A stretch of DNA of 9,365 nt, from contig CAMFZO010000041.1 of assembly GCA_946006895.1 (NCBI GenBank), positions 1-9,365 on the forward strand. Direction: 5' to 3'. This document shows positions 1 to 6,443 of the stretch, in pieces. The first letter of the stretch is position 1; every line of letters begins with the position of its first letter. Both the position numbers and the translations under genes were made by a program. The notes beneath the pieces are model-generated. The model had not been told where the DNA came from, made no database searches, and saw only the letters and a list, made by a program, of their open reading frames with translations. Origin of the DNA: an uncultured Clostridia bacterium. Lineage in GTDB: Bacteria; Bacillota; Clostridia; Oscillospirales; Oscillospiraceae.

Positions 1-54
1 GTATAGCACACTTTTGCCAAAATAGCCACTTATTTATTGTCTTTTATACTAGTA

Positions 55-675
55 TTATTCGTTGTCAATATGGCGTTGGATGCGGTCGATGATCATTTCC
101 AGGGCCACCAGGTTTTTGCCGCCCTCCAAAACCACCAGGTCGGCGTTCTTCTTGCTGGGCTCCACGAACTGCTCGTGCATCGGCTTGACCGTGGCCAGAT
201 ACTGGGAAAGGACGGACTCCAGACTTCTACCGCGCTTGGCCACATCGCGCTTGATCCGGCGGATCAGGCGGACATCGGCGTCGGTATCGACAAAGATCTT
301 AATGTCCATCTGAGAACACAGGGCCTTATTTTCAAAGATCAGGATGCCCTCCACCAGGATCACCTTACGCGGCTCGACACGGGTGGTCTCCTTGCTGCGG
401 GAATAGGTAGTATAGTCGTAGATGGGGCAATCAACTGCCTGGCCCGCCTTGAGCATCTTCAGATGCTCGAACATCATTTCCGTATCAAAGGCGTCCGGAT
501 GGTCGTAGTTGACCTTCTTCCGTTCCTCAATGCTCAGCTCCTCATAGGGACGGTAGTAGTTGTCATGGCTGAGTACCGTCACATCGTCCCGGAAACGGGC
601 AATCAGATTTTTCATCAGGGTCGTCTTGCCGCTGCCGGAGCCGCCTGCAATGCCGATGACAATGATATTTGACAT
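55..675 (-). CDS. udk: Uridine kinase (uridine/cytidine kinase)
   Basis: Cytoplasmic P-loop kinase that phosphorylates uridine and cytidine to UMP and CMP in pyrimidine salvage. The 206-residue length is typical of bacterial Udk. The Walker A loop GGSGSGKT lies at residues 11-18. The family motif DHPDAFD is at about 58-64, followed by IYDY, VEGIL and the Arg-rich lid helix (DTDADVRLIRR, then KRDVAKRGRS). The ATG is preceded by GGAGG with a 7-nt spacer, which fixes the start. It is the last gene of the minus-strand run, 83 nt after the second permease. A stable hairpin fills much of that gap, and I see no convincing promoter of its own, so it probably relies at least partly on read-through from the transporter genes. 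Cdd upstream supplies uridine from cytidine, which fits this kinase. Identification is firm; co-transcription is inferred. Confidence 0.96.
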   Translation of the reverse strand: MSNIIVIGIAGGSGSGKTTLMKNLIARFRDDVTVLSHDNYYRPYEELSIEERKKVNYDHPDAFDTEMMFEHLKMLKAGQAVDCPIYDYTTYSRSKETTRVEPRKVILVEGILIFENKALCSQMDIKIFVDTDADVRLIRRIKRDVAKRGRSLESVLSQYLATVKPMHEQFVEPSKKNADLVVLEGGKNLVALEMIIDRIQRHIDNE

Positions 676-705
676 TCTATTTCCTCCGATTTTTGCTTAG
701 AACAG

Positions 706-739
706 GCATTGTCCTACCCCCGGGGGGATAGGACAATGC
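706..739. repeat. Strong inverted repeat between last permease gene and udk
   Basis: Arms GCATTGTCCTA (706-716) and TAGGACAATGC (729-739) are perfectly complementary over 11 bp. Between them CCCCC (717-721) pairs with the G-run 722-727, leaving one bulged A at 728. The stem therefore has about 15-16 pairs. Read on the minus strand it begins 19 nt after the permease stop codon. It is followed by CTGTTCTAAGC rather than a U-tract, so it is not a canonical intrinsic terminator. It may be an mRNA-stabilising 3' hairpin, an attenuating structure or a small dispersed repeat; the sequence does not decide. Confidence 0.8.
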
Positions 740-758
740 AATCATAGTTGTAGTTTCT

Positions 759-1718
759 TTATCTCTGGCCCTTATCGTACGGTATACCTTCTGCCTTCGG
801 AGCTCTGGACTTCTTGGAAGTGAAGGCCAGAACAATCAGGGAGACGATGTACGGCAGCATATTGTAGACTGCAGGCGGGATCTCCATGCTGGCAAGGAAC
901 GGGATGCCCGCATGAACATTGCCCAGGGCGCGGAACAGGCCGAAGAGGATGGCAGCCCCGGCGATCTTGATGGGATCCCAGGCGCCGAAGATCATAACTG
1001 CCAGGGCGAGGAAGCCGAAGCCTGCAACGCCATTCTCAAACTTCCAGAGGGAGACGCCGACGGTGATGTAGGTGATGCCACCGAGACCGCCGAGGAAGCC
1101 GGAGATCAGGACACCGGCATAGCGCATTTTGAAGACGTTGATACCGACGGAGTCAGCCGCCTGGGGATGCTCGCCGCAGGCACGCAGCCGCAGGCCGAAA
1201 CGGGTCTTATACAGAACGATGATGGAGACCACCAGGAGGACGGCCGCCAGGATGACGAACCAGTTCAGCTCAAAGGTGCCGAATTTGCTGATGAAAGCGC
1301 TCTTCGGGCCGCCGTACTGAATCTCAGAGGAGTGGTCGTCAGGGTTCGCGGCGGTGTTCATGGATTTGACGATGACCGTCGCGGCGGCAGTGCCCAGAAG
1401 GTTCATAGCCGTACCGACGATGGTCTGGTCGGCCTTGAAATTGATAGAGGCCACTGCCAACAGCAGGGAGTATAGCATACCGACCGCCACGCTGGCCAGC
1501 GCAACCAGGCCAAACATACCGAAGCGGGTAGCCAAAGTCGCCGCGGAGGCGTCATAGGGCAGGAAGCGCATGACCAGCGCGCCGCCCAGGGCGCCCATGA
1601 CCATGATGCCTTCCAGGCCGATGTTGATAACACCGGAGTGTTCTGTGAAGCAGCCGCCCAGTGCAACGAGAAGCAGAACGGCAGCAAAAATAAGAGTATA
1701 TTGAAGCAGTAATACCAT
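759..1718 (-). CDS. Nucleoside ABC transporter permease, second subunit (NupQ/NupC type)
   Basis: Integral membrane subunit of the BMP-type nucleoside importer, in the RbsC-like permease superfamily. The 319 residues are mostly hydrophobic, with about 8-9 membrane segments visible. The family signature NIGLEG lies at 32-37, just after the first membrane helix. A conserved GLRLRACGEHPQAADSVGI stretch after the central helices probably contacts the ATPase. The shorter length and NIGLEG signature separate it from the longer partner permease directly upstream. Its ATG overlaps the partner's stop codon by one base (TAATG), showing translational coupling, and AAAGGAGG precedes it. Homologues are B. 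subtilis NupQ (YufQ) and L. lactis NupC. The exact nucleosides carried cannot be read from sequence. Family assignment is firm. Confidence 0.93.
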   Translation of the reverse strand: MVLLLQYTLIFAAVLLLVALGGCFTEHSGVINIGLEGIMVMGALGGALVMRFLPYDASAATLATRFGMFGLVALASVAVGMLYSLLLAVASINFKADQTIVGTAMNLLGTAAATVIVKSMNTAANPDDHSSEIQYGGPKSAFISKFGTFELNWFVILAAVLLVVSIIVLYKTRFGLRLRACGEHPQAADSVGINVFKMRYAGVLISGFLGGLGGITYITVGVSLWKFENGVAGFGFLALAVMIFGAWDPIKIAGAAILFGLFRALGNVHAGIPFLASMEIPPAVYNMLPYIVSLIVLAFTSKKSRAPKAEGIPYDKGQR

Positions 1719-2869
1719 TATTTATTGCCTCCTTTCTCAGTTGCTTCCGCATTTGCGGCCTTTTCCCTCTGGATCCGCTTTTCATCACGCTTGTCGAGGA
1801 AGCGGTTGATGACGCTCTTGAAGAAAAGAACGAAGCCGCAGAGATAAATGATAACAGCCGAGATGAAGTCTGCGATCTGTGCGCAGTAGTGGCTCAGGTC
1901 GACGTTGCCGCCGCCGAGGGTGATATGCTGGATAAAGAACGAGGAGAAGATGGCGCCAATGGGATTCAGGCCTCCCAGGAACGCAGCGGCGATGCCGTTG
2001 AAGCCCATGGCCGGGACCGAGGAGGAGTTGACGTTCCACTGCTCGATGTCGGACAGATAGAACAGCGCAGCGCCCAGACCTGCCAGAGCACCGGAGATGA
2101 CCATGGTCAGGATGATGTTGCGGTTCTCCTTCATGCCGCAGTACTTGGCGGCGTTGAGGTTGTTGCCGGTGGCCTTCAGCTCATAGCCGAACTTGGTCTT
2201 GTCCAGAATGATCCAGATGACGATGGCAACAATGATAGCAATGGGGATGGCGATGGTAACATACTGGTTATTGCTGAACAGCTTATCCAGGCCCAGGGTT
2301 GGCAGGATGGAATCCTTATGCTCCTTGACCAGACGGAAGGTATCCTTGCCGGTGGGGTCCATGCCGGGCTTCAGGATCAGGTTGGTGGCATAGAGGCTGA
2401 TCCAGTTGAGCATGATGCCGGAGATAACGACGTTGACGTTGCAGTAGGCACGCAGGACGCCGCAGATAGCGCCGGAGATGGCACCGGCTGCAACGGCTGC
2501 CAGCAGGCAGACGTACCAGGGCAGGCCAGGCATCAGTGCGCAGTACAGACCGGCGGCAGCGCCAATGACGTACTGACCGGCAGCGCCGATGTTGAACAGG
2601 CCGACCTTATAAGCAAACAGGACGGACAGGGAGCACATGATCAGCGGAGCGGTCTTGACCAGGGTACTGCCCAGATACTTCATACGGGCGGCGCCGCTGG
2701 GATATTTCATGAAGTTTTTCAGAACGTCAATAATAGCGTTCCAAGCGCCTTCCGCGTTGATGACCAGCAATACGAGATAGCCGACCAGAAGGCCGAGGAT
2801 GATACACAGCAGAGAAGAAAGAATGGTCTGGAAACCGTTCTTTCTCAGAAGCGGTGTGCGCTGCTTCAT
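1718..2869 (-). CDS. Nucleoside ABC transporter permease, first subunit (NupP/NupB type)
   Basis: First membrane subunit of the BMP-type nucleoside importer. From the chosen start the protein has 383 residues: one N-terminal membrane helix (about 14-38), a roughly 35-residue external loop, then a block of further helices. The family signature NIGAAGQ is at 93-99. A conserved GYELKATGNNLNAAKYCGM stretch is the probable ATPase-contact loop, and the C-terminal tail is charged and cytoplasmic. The reading frame stays open to 2923, inside the ATPase gene. The ATG at 2869 is preferred because GGAGG lies 9 nt upstream, the N-terminus then matches the family (MKQR before the first helix), and it leaves a one-base gap after the ATPase stop. 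It is a homologue of B. subtilis NupP (YufP). Family is firm; substrate range is not visible. Confidence 0.93.
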   Translation of the reverse strand: MKQRTPLLRKNGFQTILSSLLCIILGLLVGYLVLLVINAEGAWNAIIDVLKNFMKYPSGAARMKYLGSTLVKTAPLIMCSLSVLFAYKVGLFNIGAAGQYVIGAAAGLYCALMPGLPWYVCLLAAVAAGAISGAICGVLRAYCNVNVVISGIMLNWISLYATNLILKPGMDPTGKDTFRLVKEHKDSILPTLGLDKLFSNNQYVTIAIPIAIIVAIVIWIILDKTKFGYELKATGNNLNAAKYCGMKENRNIILTMVISGALAGLGAALFYLSDIEQWNVNSSSVPAMGFNGIAAAFLGGLNPIGAIFSSFFIQHITLGGGNVDLSHYCAQIADFISAVIIYLCGFVLFFKSVINRFLDKRDEKRIQREKAANAEATEKGGNK

Positions 2870-2870
2870 A

Positions 2871-4406
2871 TCACTGCACCTCCATTCTCTTGGCGCCGGC
2901 CATGTAGAGGCCAAGCTCTTCAACCGTCGTGGTCTTGGGATCCAGCTCGCCGACGATCTCGCCCTCGTACATAACGAGGATGCGGTCGGACAGGCTCATG
3001 ACCTCTTCAAGCTCCAACGACACCAGCAAAACGGCCTTACCGGAATCACGGTGGGCAACGATCTGCTTGTGGATGTACTCAATGGCGCCGACGTCCAGGC
3101 CGCGGGTAGGCTGAACGGCGATCAGCAGCTCAGGATTCTTGTCGATCTCGCGGGCGACAATGGCCTTCTGCTGGTTGCCGCCGGACATGGAACGGGCCAT
3201 GGTGATGGGGCCCTGGCCGCTGCGGACGTCGTACTGCTCAATAAGCCGTTCGGCGTAGGAGCGGATGTTGGCCTTGCGCAGGAAGCCGCACTTGGTGAAC
3301 TCCGGCTCGAAATAGCGCTGCAGGACCAAGTTGTACTCCAGGGGATAATCCAGGACGAGGCCGTGCTTGTGACGGTCCTCCGGTATGTGGCTCATGCCCA
3401 TGACGCTGCGCTTGCGGATGGGCGCCTTGGTGATATCCTCGCCATTCATGATGACCTTGCCGGACTTGAGAGGCTCCAGGCCGGTCAAACCGTAGACCAG
3501 CTCGGTCTGGCCATTGCCGTCGATACCGGCAATGCAGACAATCTCGCCGCGGCGGACCTTGAAGGAGACATTCTTCACGGCGTTGTTGCTGTGCATCTTG
3601 GAGGCAACGGTGATGTCTTCCACATCCAGAACCACATCGGTGGGCTGGGCCGGATCCTTGTGGACGACGAACTCGACGTCACGGCCGACCATCATGCGGG
3701 AGAGCTCTTCCTTGGTGGTGTTGGCGACCTCGACGGTGCCAATGTACTTGCCCTTACGCAGGACAGAGCAGCGGTCAGCGACGGACATGATCTCGTTCAG
3801 CTTGTGGGAGATGAACAGGATGGATTTGCCTTCTCTGGCCAGACCGCGCATGATCTCCATCAGTTCGTCGATCTCCTGAGGCGTCAGGACCGCCGTCGGC
3901 TCGTCGAAGATCAGGATCTCATTGTCACGGTAGAGCATTTTGAGGATCTCCGTGCGCTGCTGCATACCGACGGTGATATCCTCGATGAGGGCATCCGGAT
4001 CCACGTGCAGGCCGTATTTTTCCGACAGGGCCATGACCTTTTCTCTGGCCTCAGCCTTGCGCAGGAAACCGGCCTTGGTAGGCTCGATGCCGAGGATGAT
4101 GTTGTCGAGGACTGAGAAGCACTCGACGAGCTTGAAGTGCTGGTGCACCATACCGATATGGAGCGCCGTCGCGTCGTTGGGGTTGCGGATGGTAACTTCA
4201 ACGCCGTCCTTCTTGATAATGCCCTCTTCCGGCTGATACAGGCCGAACAGGACGCTCATCAGGGTGGATTTGCCGGCGCCGTTTTCGCCTAAGAGCGCGT
4301 GGATTTCGCCGGGTTTCAGCTGCAGCGTGATGTCATCATTTGCGACGATGCCGGGGAATCGCTTGGTGATATGCAGCATCTCAATCGCATAATGTTCGTT
4401 GCTCAA
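2871..4406 (-). CDS. Nucleoside ABC transporter ATP-binding protein with two ATPase domains (NupO/NupA type)
   Basis: Cytoplasmic ATPase of the nucleoside importer: two tandem ABC domains in 511 residues. Domain 1 is intact: Walker [10 protein letters not shown] at 40-48, Q-loop Q89, signature VGMQQ at 146-150, Walker B ILIFDEP at 164-170 and switch H201. Domain 2 is degenerate at its catalytic positions: the P-loop reads GIDGNGQT (Gln300 for the Lys), the Walker B acidic pair is VQ at 431-432, and the switch His is Leu464. Its signature SGGNQQ is kept. This asymmetry is usual for the BMP/RbsA-like family and is not decay. I place the start at TTG 4406: GGGAGG sits 8 nt upstream, and the in-frame ATG at 4454 lies upstream of the predicted -10 box, so it would not be on that transcript. 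It is followed immediately by both permease genes. Confidence 0.94.
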   Translation of the reverse strand: MSNEHYAIEMLHITKRFPGIVANDDITLQLKPGEIHALLGENGAGKSTLMSVLFGLYQPEEGIIKKDGVEVTIRNPNDATALHIGMVHQHFKLVECFSVLDNIILGIEPTKAGFLRKAEAREKVMALSEKYGLHVDPDALIEDITVGMQQRTEILKMLYRDNEILIFDEPTAVLTPQEIDELMEIMRGLAREGKSILFISHKLNEIMSVADRCSVLRKGKYIGTVEVANTTKEELSRMMVGRDVEFVVHKDPAQPTDVVLDVEDITVASKMHSNNAVKNVSFKVRRGEIVCIAGIDGNGQTELVYGLTGLEPLKSGKVIMNGEDITKAPIRKRSVMGMSHIPEDRHKHGLVLDYPLEYNLVLQRYFEPEFTKCGFLRKANIRSYAERLIEQYDVRSGQGPITMARSMSGGNQQKAIVAREIDKNPELLIAVQPTRGLDVGAIEYIHKQIVAHRDSGKAVLLVSLELEEVMSLSDRILVMYEGEIVGELDPKTTTVEELGLYMAGAKRMEVQ

Positions 4407-4442
4407 GCTTATTGCCTCCCTCTTTACAGAATTACATTTTTG

Positions 4443-4471
4443 ATTATACACCATAGCTATGAAAAATTCAA
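4443..4471 (-). promoter_or_regulatory. Promoter for the transporter ATPase/permease genes
   Basis: On the minus strand, -35 TTGAAT (4466-4471) and a perfect -10 TATAAT (4443-4448) are separated by 17 bp. Transcription would begin near 4436, giving a leader of about 30 nt before the TTG start codon. It lies downstream of the terminator that closes the binding-protein gene, so the ATPase and permeases can be expressed independently of it. Confidence 0.8.
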
Positions 4472-4506
4472 ATCAAAAATCCGCTAAATATCAAGGATTT
4501 TGACGA

Positions 4507-4527
4507 TTTTGTTTACTATCGCCAAAA
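4507..4527 (-). promoter_or_regulatory. Candidate operator, copy upstream of the ATPase promoter
   Basis: A 21-bp element with inverted arms TTTTG and CAAAA around an 11-bp centre (GCGATAGTAAA on the minus strand). It ends 35 nt upstream of the predicted -35 box. It matches the element at 5950-5970, upstream of the binding-protein promoter, at 18 of 21 ungapped positions. The shared sequence suggests a common regulator binding site; the regulator is not identified. Confidence 0.5.
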
Positions 4528-4571
4528 GGGGGCGGGTGTTTATGTGCAGAACGACAGAATCAGGGCAGCGC

Positions 4572-4601
4572 AAAAAAGAGGACGGGCCGAAGCCCGTCCT
4601 C
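4572..4601 (-). terminator. Rho-independent terminator after the nucleoside-binding lipoprotein gene
   Basis: On the minus strand a perfect 10-bp stem, GAGGACGGGC with GCCCGTCCTC, closes a TTCG tetraloop and is followed at once by six T residues. It starts 22 nt after the lipoprotein stop codon. It should separate most lipoprotein transcription from the ATPase and permease genes. Confidence 0.93.
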
Positions 4602-4623
4602 CAATGTGTAATTATGGGTTAAA

Positions 4624-5862
4624 TTACTTGATGTTGCCCAGATACTCGACGTTGATGGCGACCTCAGGCTCCACAGTAGTATCAGCAGAGACAGTGATCT
4701 TGCCGGAGTACAGGTCAGCAACGAGAGCGTTGTAGTCGTCCTCGGTGAACTTGCCGTCCTCAAACTGAGTGGAACCAGCGATCTGGACATAGTTCTCAGC
4801 GGGAACCTCAGAGACCAGGCCGAGAGTGGTAACAGTGCCGCCGTAGGTGGCCCAGTTGTCGTTCTCGATGAGCTCGGTCAGCAGGGTCTCGACGGTGGGA
4901 GCCAGGCCCTTCATAGCGGAGGTAACGGTCATGCCCGGAGTCTCGAACATACCGTCGATGATGGCAGCCTGGTCAACGTCAACGCCGATGACCTTCGCGC
5001 CAACCTTCTGAGCAGCCTCACCAGCGGAGGTGAAGATGCCGCCGCCGCAAGCGAACACGACCTCAGCGCCGCCGGCGTAGATGGTGTCCATGTAAGCGGT
5101 GATGTCAGCATCGCCATAGAACTGGTTGCCATAGACGTAGTCGATCTCGACTTCGCCTTCAACGCCCAGCTCAACAGCCGCGTCGTTGCAGCCCTGAACA
5201 AAGCCGTAGCCATAGCGGATAACAGCGGGAACAGCCATGCCGCCCAGGAAGCCCAGGTGTCTGTAGCCCAGCTTCACAGCAGCAACACCGGCCATGTAGC
5301 CAGCCAGCTCTTCCTGATAAACAGCGGAGAACAGGTTGGCGGGATAGACATAGGACCAGTCTTCGACGGTGCCGGCAGCATCCTGCAGGTCATACTCGGC
5401 GACGTCCAGAGCGATGTACTTCACATCGGGATACATCTCAACGGTCTCAACGATAGCGCCAGCAAAAGCAAAGCCGGGCAGGAGGAGGACGTTGTAGCCG
5501 TCAGCAACGGCCTGGTCGATCATAGCGACACGAGCTTCGGTGGAGTCGCCGGTCGGCTTGTAGTAGGTGAAGTCGACGCCGCGGGCTTCGCACCATGCCT
5601 TGCCAGCCTCATAAGTGGTCTGGTTGAAGGACTGGTCGGTGATATCGCCGTAGTCGGTGATCATTGCAACGTGCCATGCGGAGTAGTCAACAGCGGGCTC
5701 TTCGGTGTCAGCGGGCTCGGTCTCGGTGGGAGCCTCAGTGGTGTCAGCGGGCTCGGTGGGAGCCTCAGTGGTGTCTGCTGCTTCCGGTTCGGTCTCGGCG
5801 CAGCCAACAAACAGGCAGGCGACCATGCACAGAGCCAGAAGCAGTGCAAGAATTTTCTTCAT
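4624..5862 (-). CDS. BMP-family nucleoside-binding lipoprotein (ABC transporter substrate-binding protein)
   Basis: Extracellular, membrane-anchored receptor that delivers nucleosides to the ABC importer encoded just downstream. It has 412 residues: a lipoprotein signal peptide (MKKI, then a Leu/Ala-rich core, lipobox FVGC with Cys21), a Thr/Glu/Pro/Ala/Asp linker (about 22-57), then the BMP/PnrA domain. The domain opens with the family's ligand motif DYGDITDQSFNQ (70-81) and later has ACGGGIFTSAGEAA and GVDVDQ. The start is fixed by GGAGG 8 nt before the ATG. It has its own promoter, a small leader hairpin and a strong terminator, so it can be made in excess over the membrane subunits, as is common for binding proteins. 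The family binds mainly purine nucleosides (PnrA, BmpA), but the exact ligand here is inferred from the salvage neighbours. Confidence 0.93.
   Translation of the reverse strand: MKKILALLLALCMVACLFVGCAETEPEAADTTEAPTEPADTTEAPTETEPADTEEPAVDYSAWHVAMITDYGDITDQSFNQTTYEAGKAWCEARGVDFTYYKPTGDSTEARVAMIDQAVADGYNVLLLPGFAFAGAIVETVEMYPDVKYIALDVAEYDLQDAAGTVEDWSYVYPANLFSAVYQEELAGYMAGVAAVKLGYRHLGFLGGMAVPAVIRYGYGFVQGCNDAAVELGVEGEVEIDYVYGNQFYGDADITAYMDTIYAGGAEVVFACGGGIFTSAGEAAQKVGAKVIGVDVDQAAIIDGMFETPGMTVTSAMKGLAPTVETLLTELIENDNWATYGGTVTTLGLVSEVPAENYVQIAGSTQFEDGKFTEDDYNALVADLYSGKITVSADTTVEPEVAINVEYLGNIK
5704..5775 (-). repeat. Tandem repeats encoding the lipoprotein linker
   Basis: A 24-bp stretch at 5722-5745 recurs identically at 5752-5775 (period 30). 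An 18-bp stretch at 5704-5721 recurs at 5740-5757 (period 36). They encode repeated Asp-Thr-Thr-Glu-Ala-Pro-Thr units in the spacer between the lipid anchor and the binding domain. Both periods are multiples of three, so copy-number change would alter linker length without a frameshift. Confidence 0.85.
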
Positions 5863-5887
5863 TTTCTTACCTCCAAAATTTTTGTTT

Positions 5888-5900
5888 GCGGTTTTACCGC
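5888..5900 (-). other. Small hairpin in the lipoprotein mRNA leader
   Basis: GCGGT and ACCGC form a 5-bp stem around a three-base loop, between the predicted -10 box and the ribosome binding site. There is no U-tract, so it is not a terminator. It could protect the 5' end of the message; the function is a guess. Confidence 0.35.
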
Positions 5901-5907
5901 TTCATAC

Positions 5908-5936
5908 ATTCTTACACAAATTGAAGAAAAAATCAA
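5908..5936 (-). promoter_or_regulatory. Probable promoter of the nucleoside-binding lipoprotein gene
   Basis: On the minus strand, -35 TTGATT (5931-5936) and -10 AAGAAT (5908-5913) are 17 bp apart. The -10 box is preceded by TGT, an extended -10 element. Each hexamer matches consensus at four of six positions. It lies in the 108-nt gap after cdd, which supports a separate start for the lipoprotein. Confidence 0.55.
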
Positions 5937-5949
5937 GATGTGTACGAAT

Positions 5950-5970
5950 TTTTGTTAAATATCACCAAAA
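5950..5970 (-). promoter_or_regulatory. Candidate operator, copy upstream of the lipoprotein promoter
   Basis: A 21-bp element with arms TTTTG and CAAAA and centre GTGATATTTAA on the minus strand. It directly follows the cdd stop codon and ends 13 nt before the predicted -35 box. It matches the element at 4507-4527 at 18 of 21 positions without gaps. The distance to -35 differs between the copies by 22 bp, about two helical turns, so both would face the same side of the DNA relative to the promoter. Confidence 0.5.
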
Positions 5971-6384
5971 CTATCGGTCCAAGTCCTCTTTTGAGAAGCT
6001 AAAAGGCAGCATATCTTCCAAAGATGTCTCCAAAACCGTGCCATCTCCCCTGCTCAAATAGATCTTAAAATCATTCTTACAGAACTCCCGCATGACCTGT
6101 CTGCAGACACCACAGGGTGCGCACAGCTCAGAGATGGGCTTGCCGGCCTTGCCGCCGATGACGGCAATCGCCTCAAAGTCCCGTTCTCCTTGGTACACCG
6201 CGGTGAAAAAAGCAGTCCGCTCGGCACAGTTGGTAGGCCCGAAGGCGGAGTTTTCAATATTGCAGCCCTGATAGACCTTGCCCTCCTTGGTCAGAAGCGC
6301 GGCGCCGACGGCAAATCCGGAATAAGGAACGTAGGCGTGTTCTCTGGCTTCGATGGCCAGATCGACCAATTCTAACGGAGTCAT
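5971..6384 (-). CDS. cdd: Cytidine deaminase
   Basis: Zinc enzyme that deaminates cytidine and deoxycytidine to uridine and deoxyuridine. The 137-residue length fits the small tetrameric class of Bacillus and other Firmicutes. Visible motifs are PYSGFAVGAAL (20-30), the substrate loop NIENSAFG (42-49), CAERTA with zinc ligand Cys53 and catalytic Glu55, and PCGVC with zinc ligands Cys91 and Cys94. The ATG is preceded by GGAG with an 8-nt spacer. It follows deoB by 59 nt with no promoter or terminator that I can see, so it is probably the last gene of the tdk-deoD-deoB-cdd unit. Its products feed the two kinases at the ends of the locus: udk for uridine and tdk for deoxyuridine. Confidence 0.97.
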   Translation of the reverse strand: MTPLELVDLAIEAREHAYVPYSGFAVGAALLTKEGKVYQGCNIENSAFGPTNCAERTAFFTAVYQGERDFEAIAVIGGKAGKPISELCAPCGVCRQVMREFCKNDFKIYLSRGDGTVLETSLEDMLPFSFSKEDLDR

Positions 6385-6443
6385 TACATTCTCTCCAATC
6401 CATTCAATTCTTCTTGTGCAATTTGACCAATGAGGCTACATCC

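Noticed and set aside
2870..2923. Longer start for the first permease (18 extra residues)
   Set aside because: It would overlap the ATPase gene by 53 bases and add residues unlike the family. ATG 2869 has a well-spaced GGAGG.
1889..2974. 361-residue plus-strand open frame
   Set aside because: Antisense to the first permease gene; Asp/Gln/Gly-rich with no membrane or domain features.
2799..4115. 438-residue plus-strand open frame
   Set aside because: It lies fully antisense to the ATPase gene, whose motifs are unambiguous. The composition (Asp/His/Gly/Val/Leu-rich) is typical of the complement of a G+C-rich gene.
2871..4406. Second ATPase domain of the transporter ATP-binding protein as a damaged or decaying domain
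   Set aside because: The Lys-to-Gln P-loop change, the VQ in Walker B and the missing switch His are usual for the second domain of this family.
5888..5907. Possible catabolite-response (cre) site near TGAAGCGGTAAAAC in the lipoprotein leader
   Set aside because: It does not fit the cre consensus spacing; one base is missing between the TGWAA half and the central CG.
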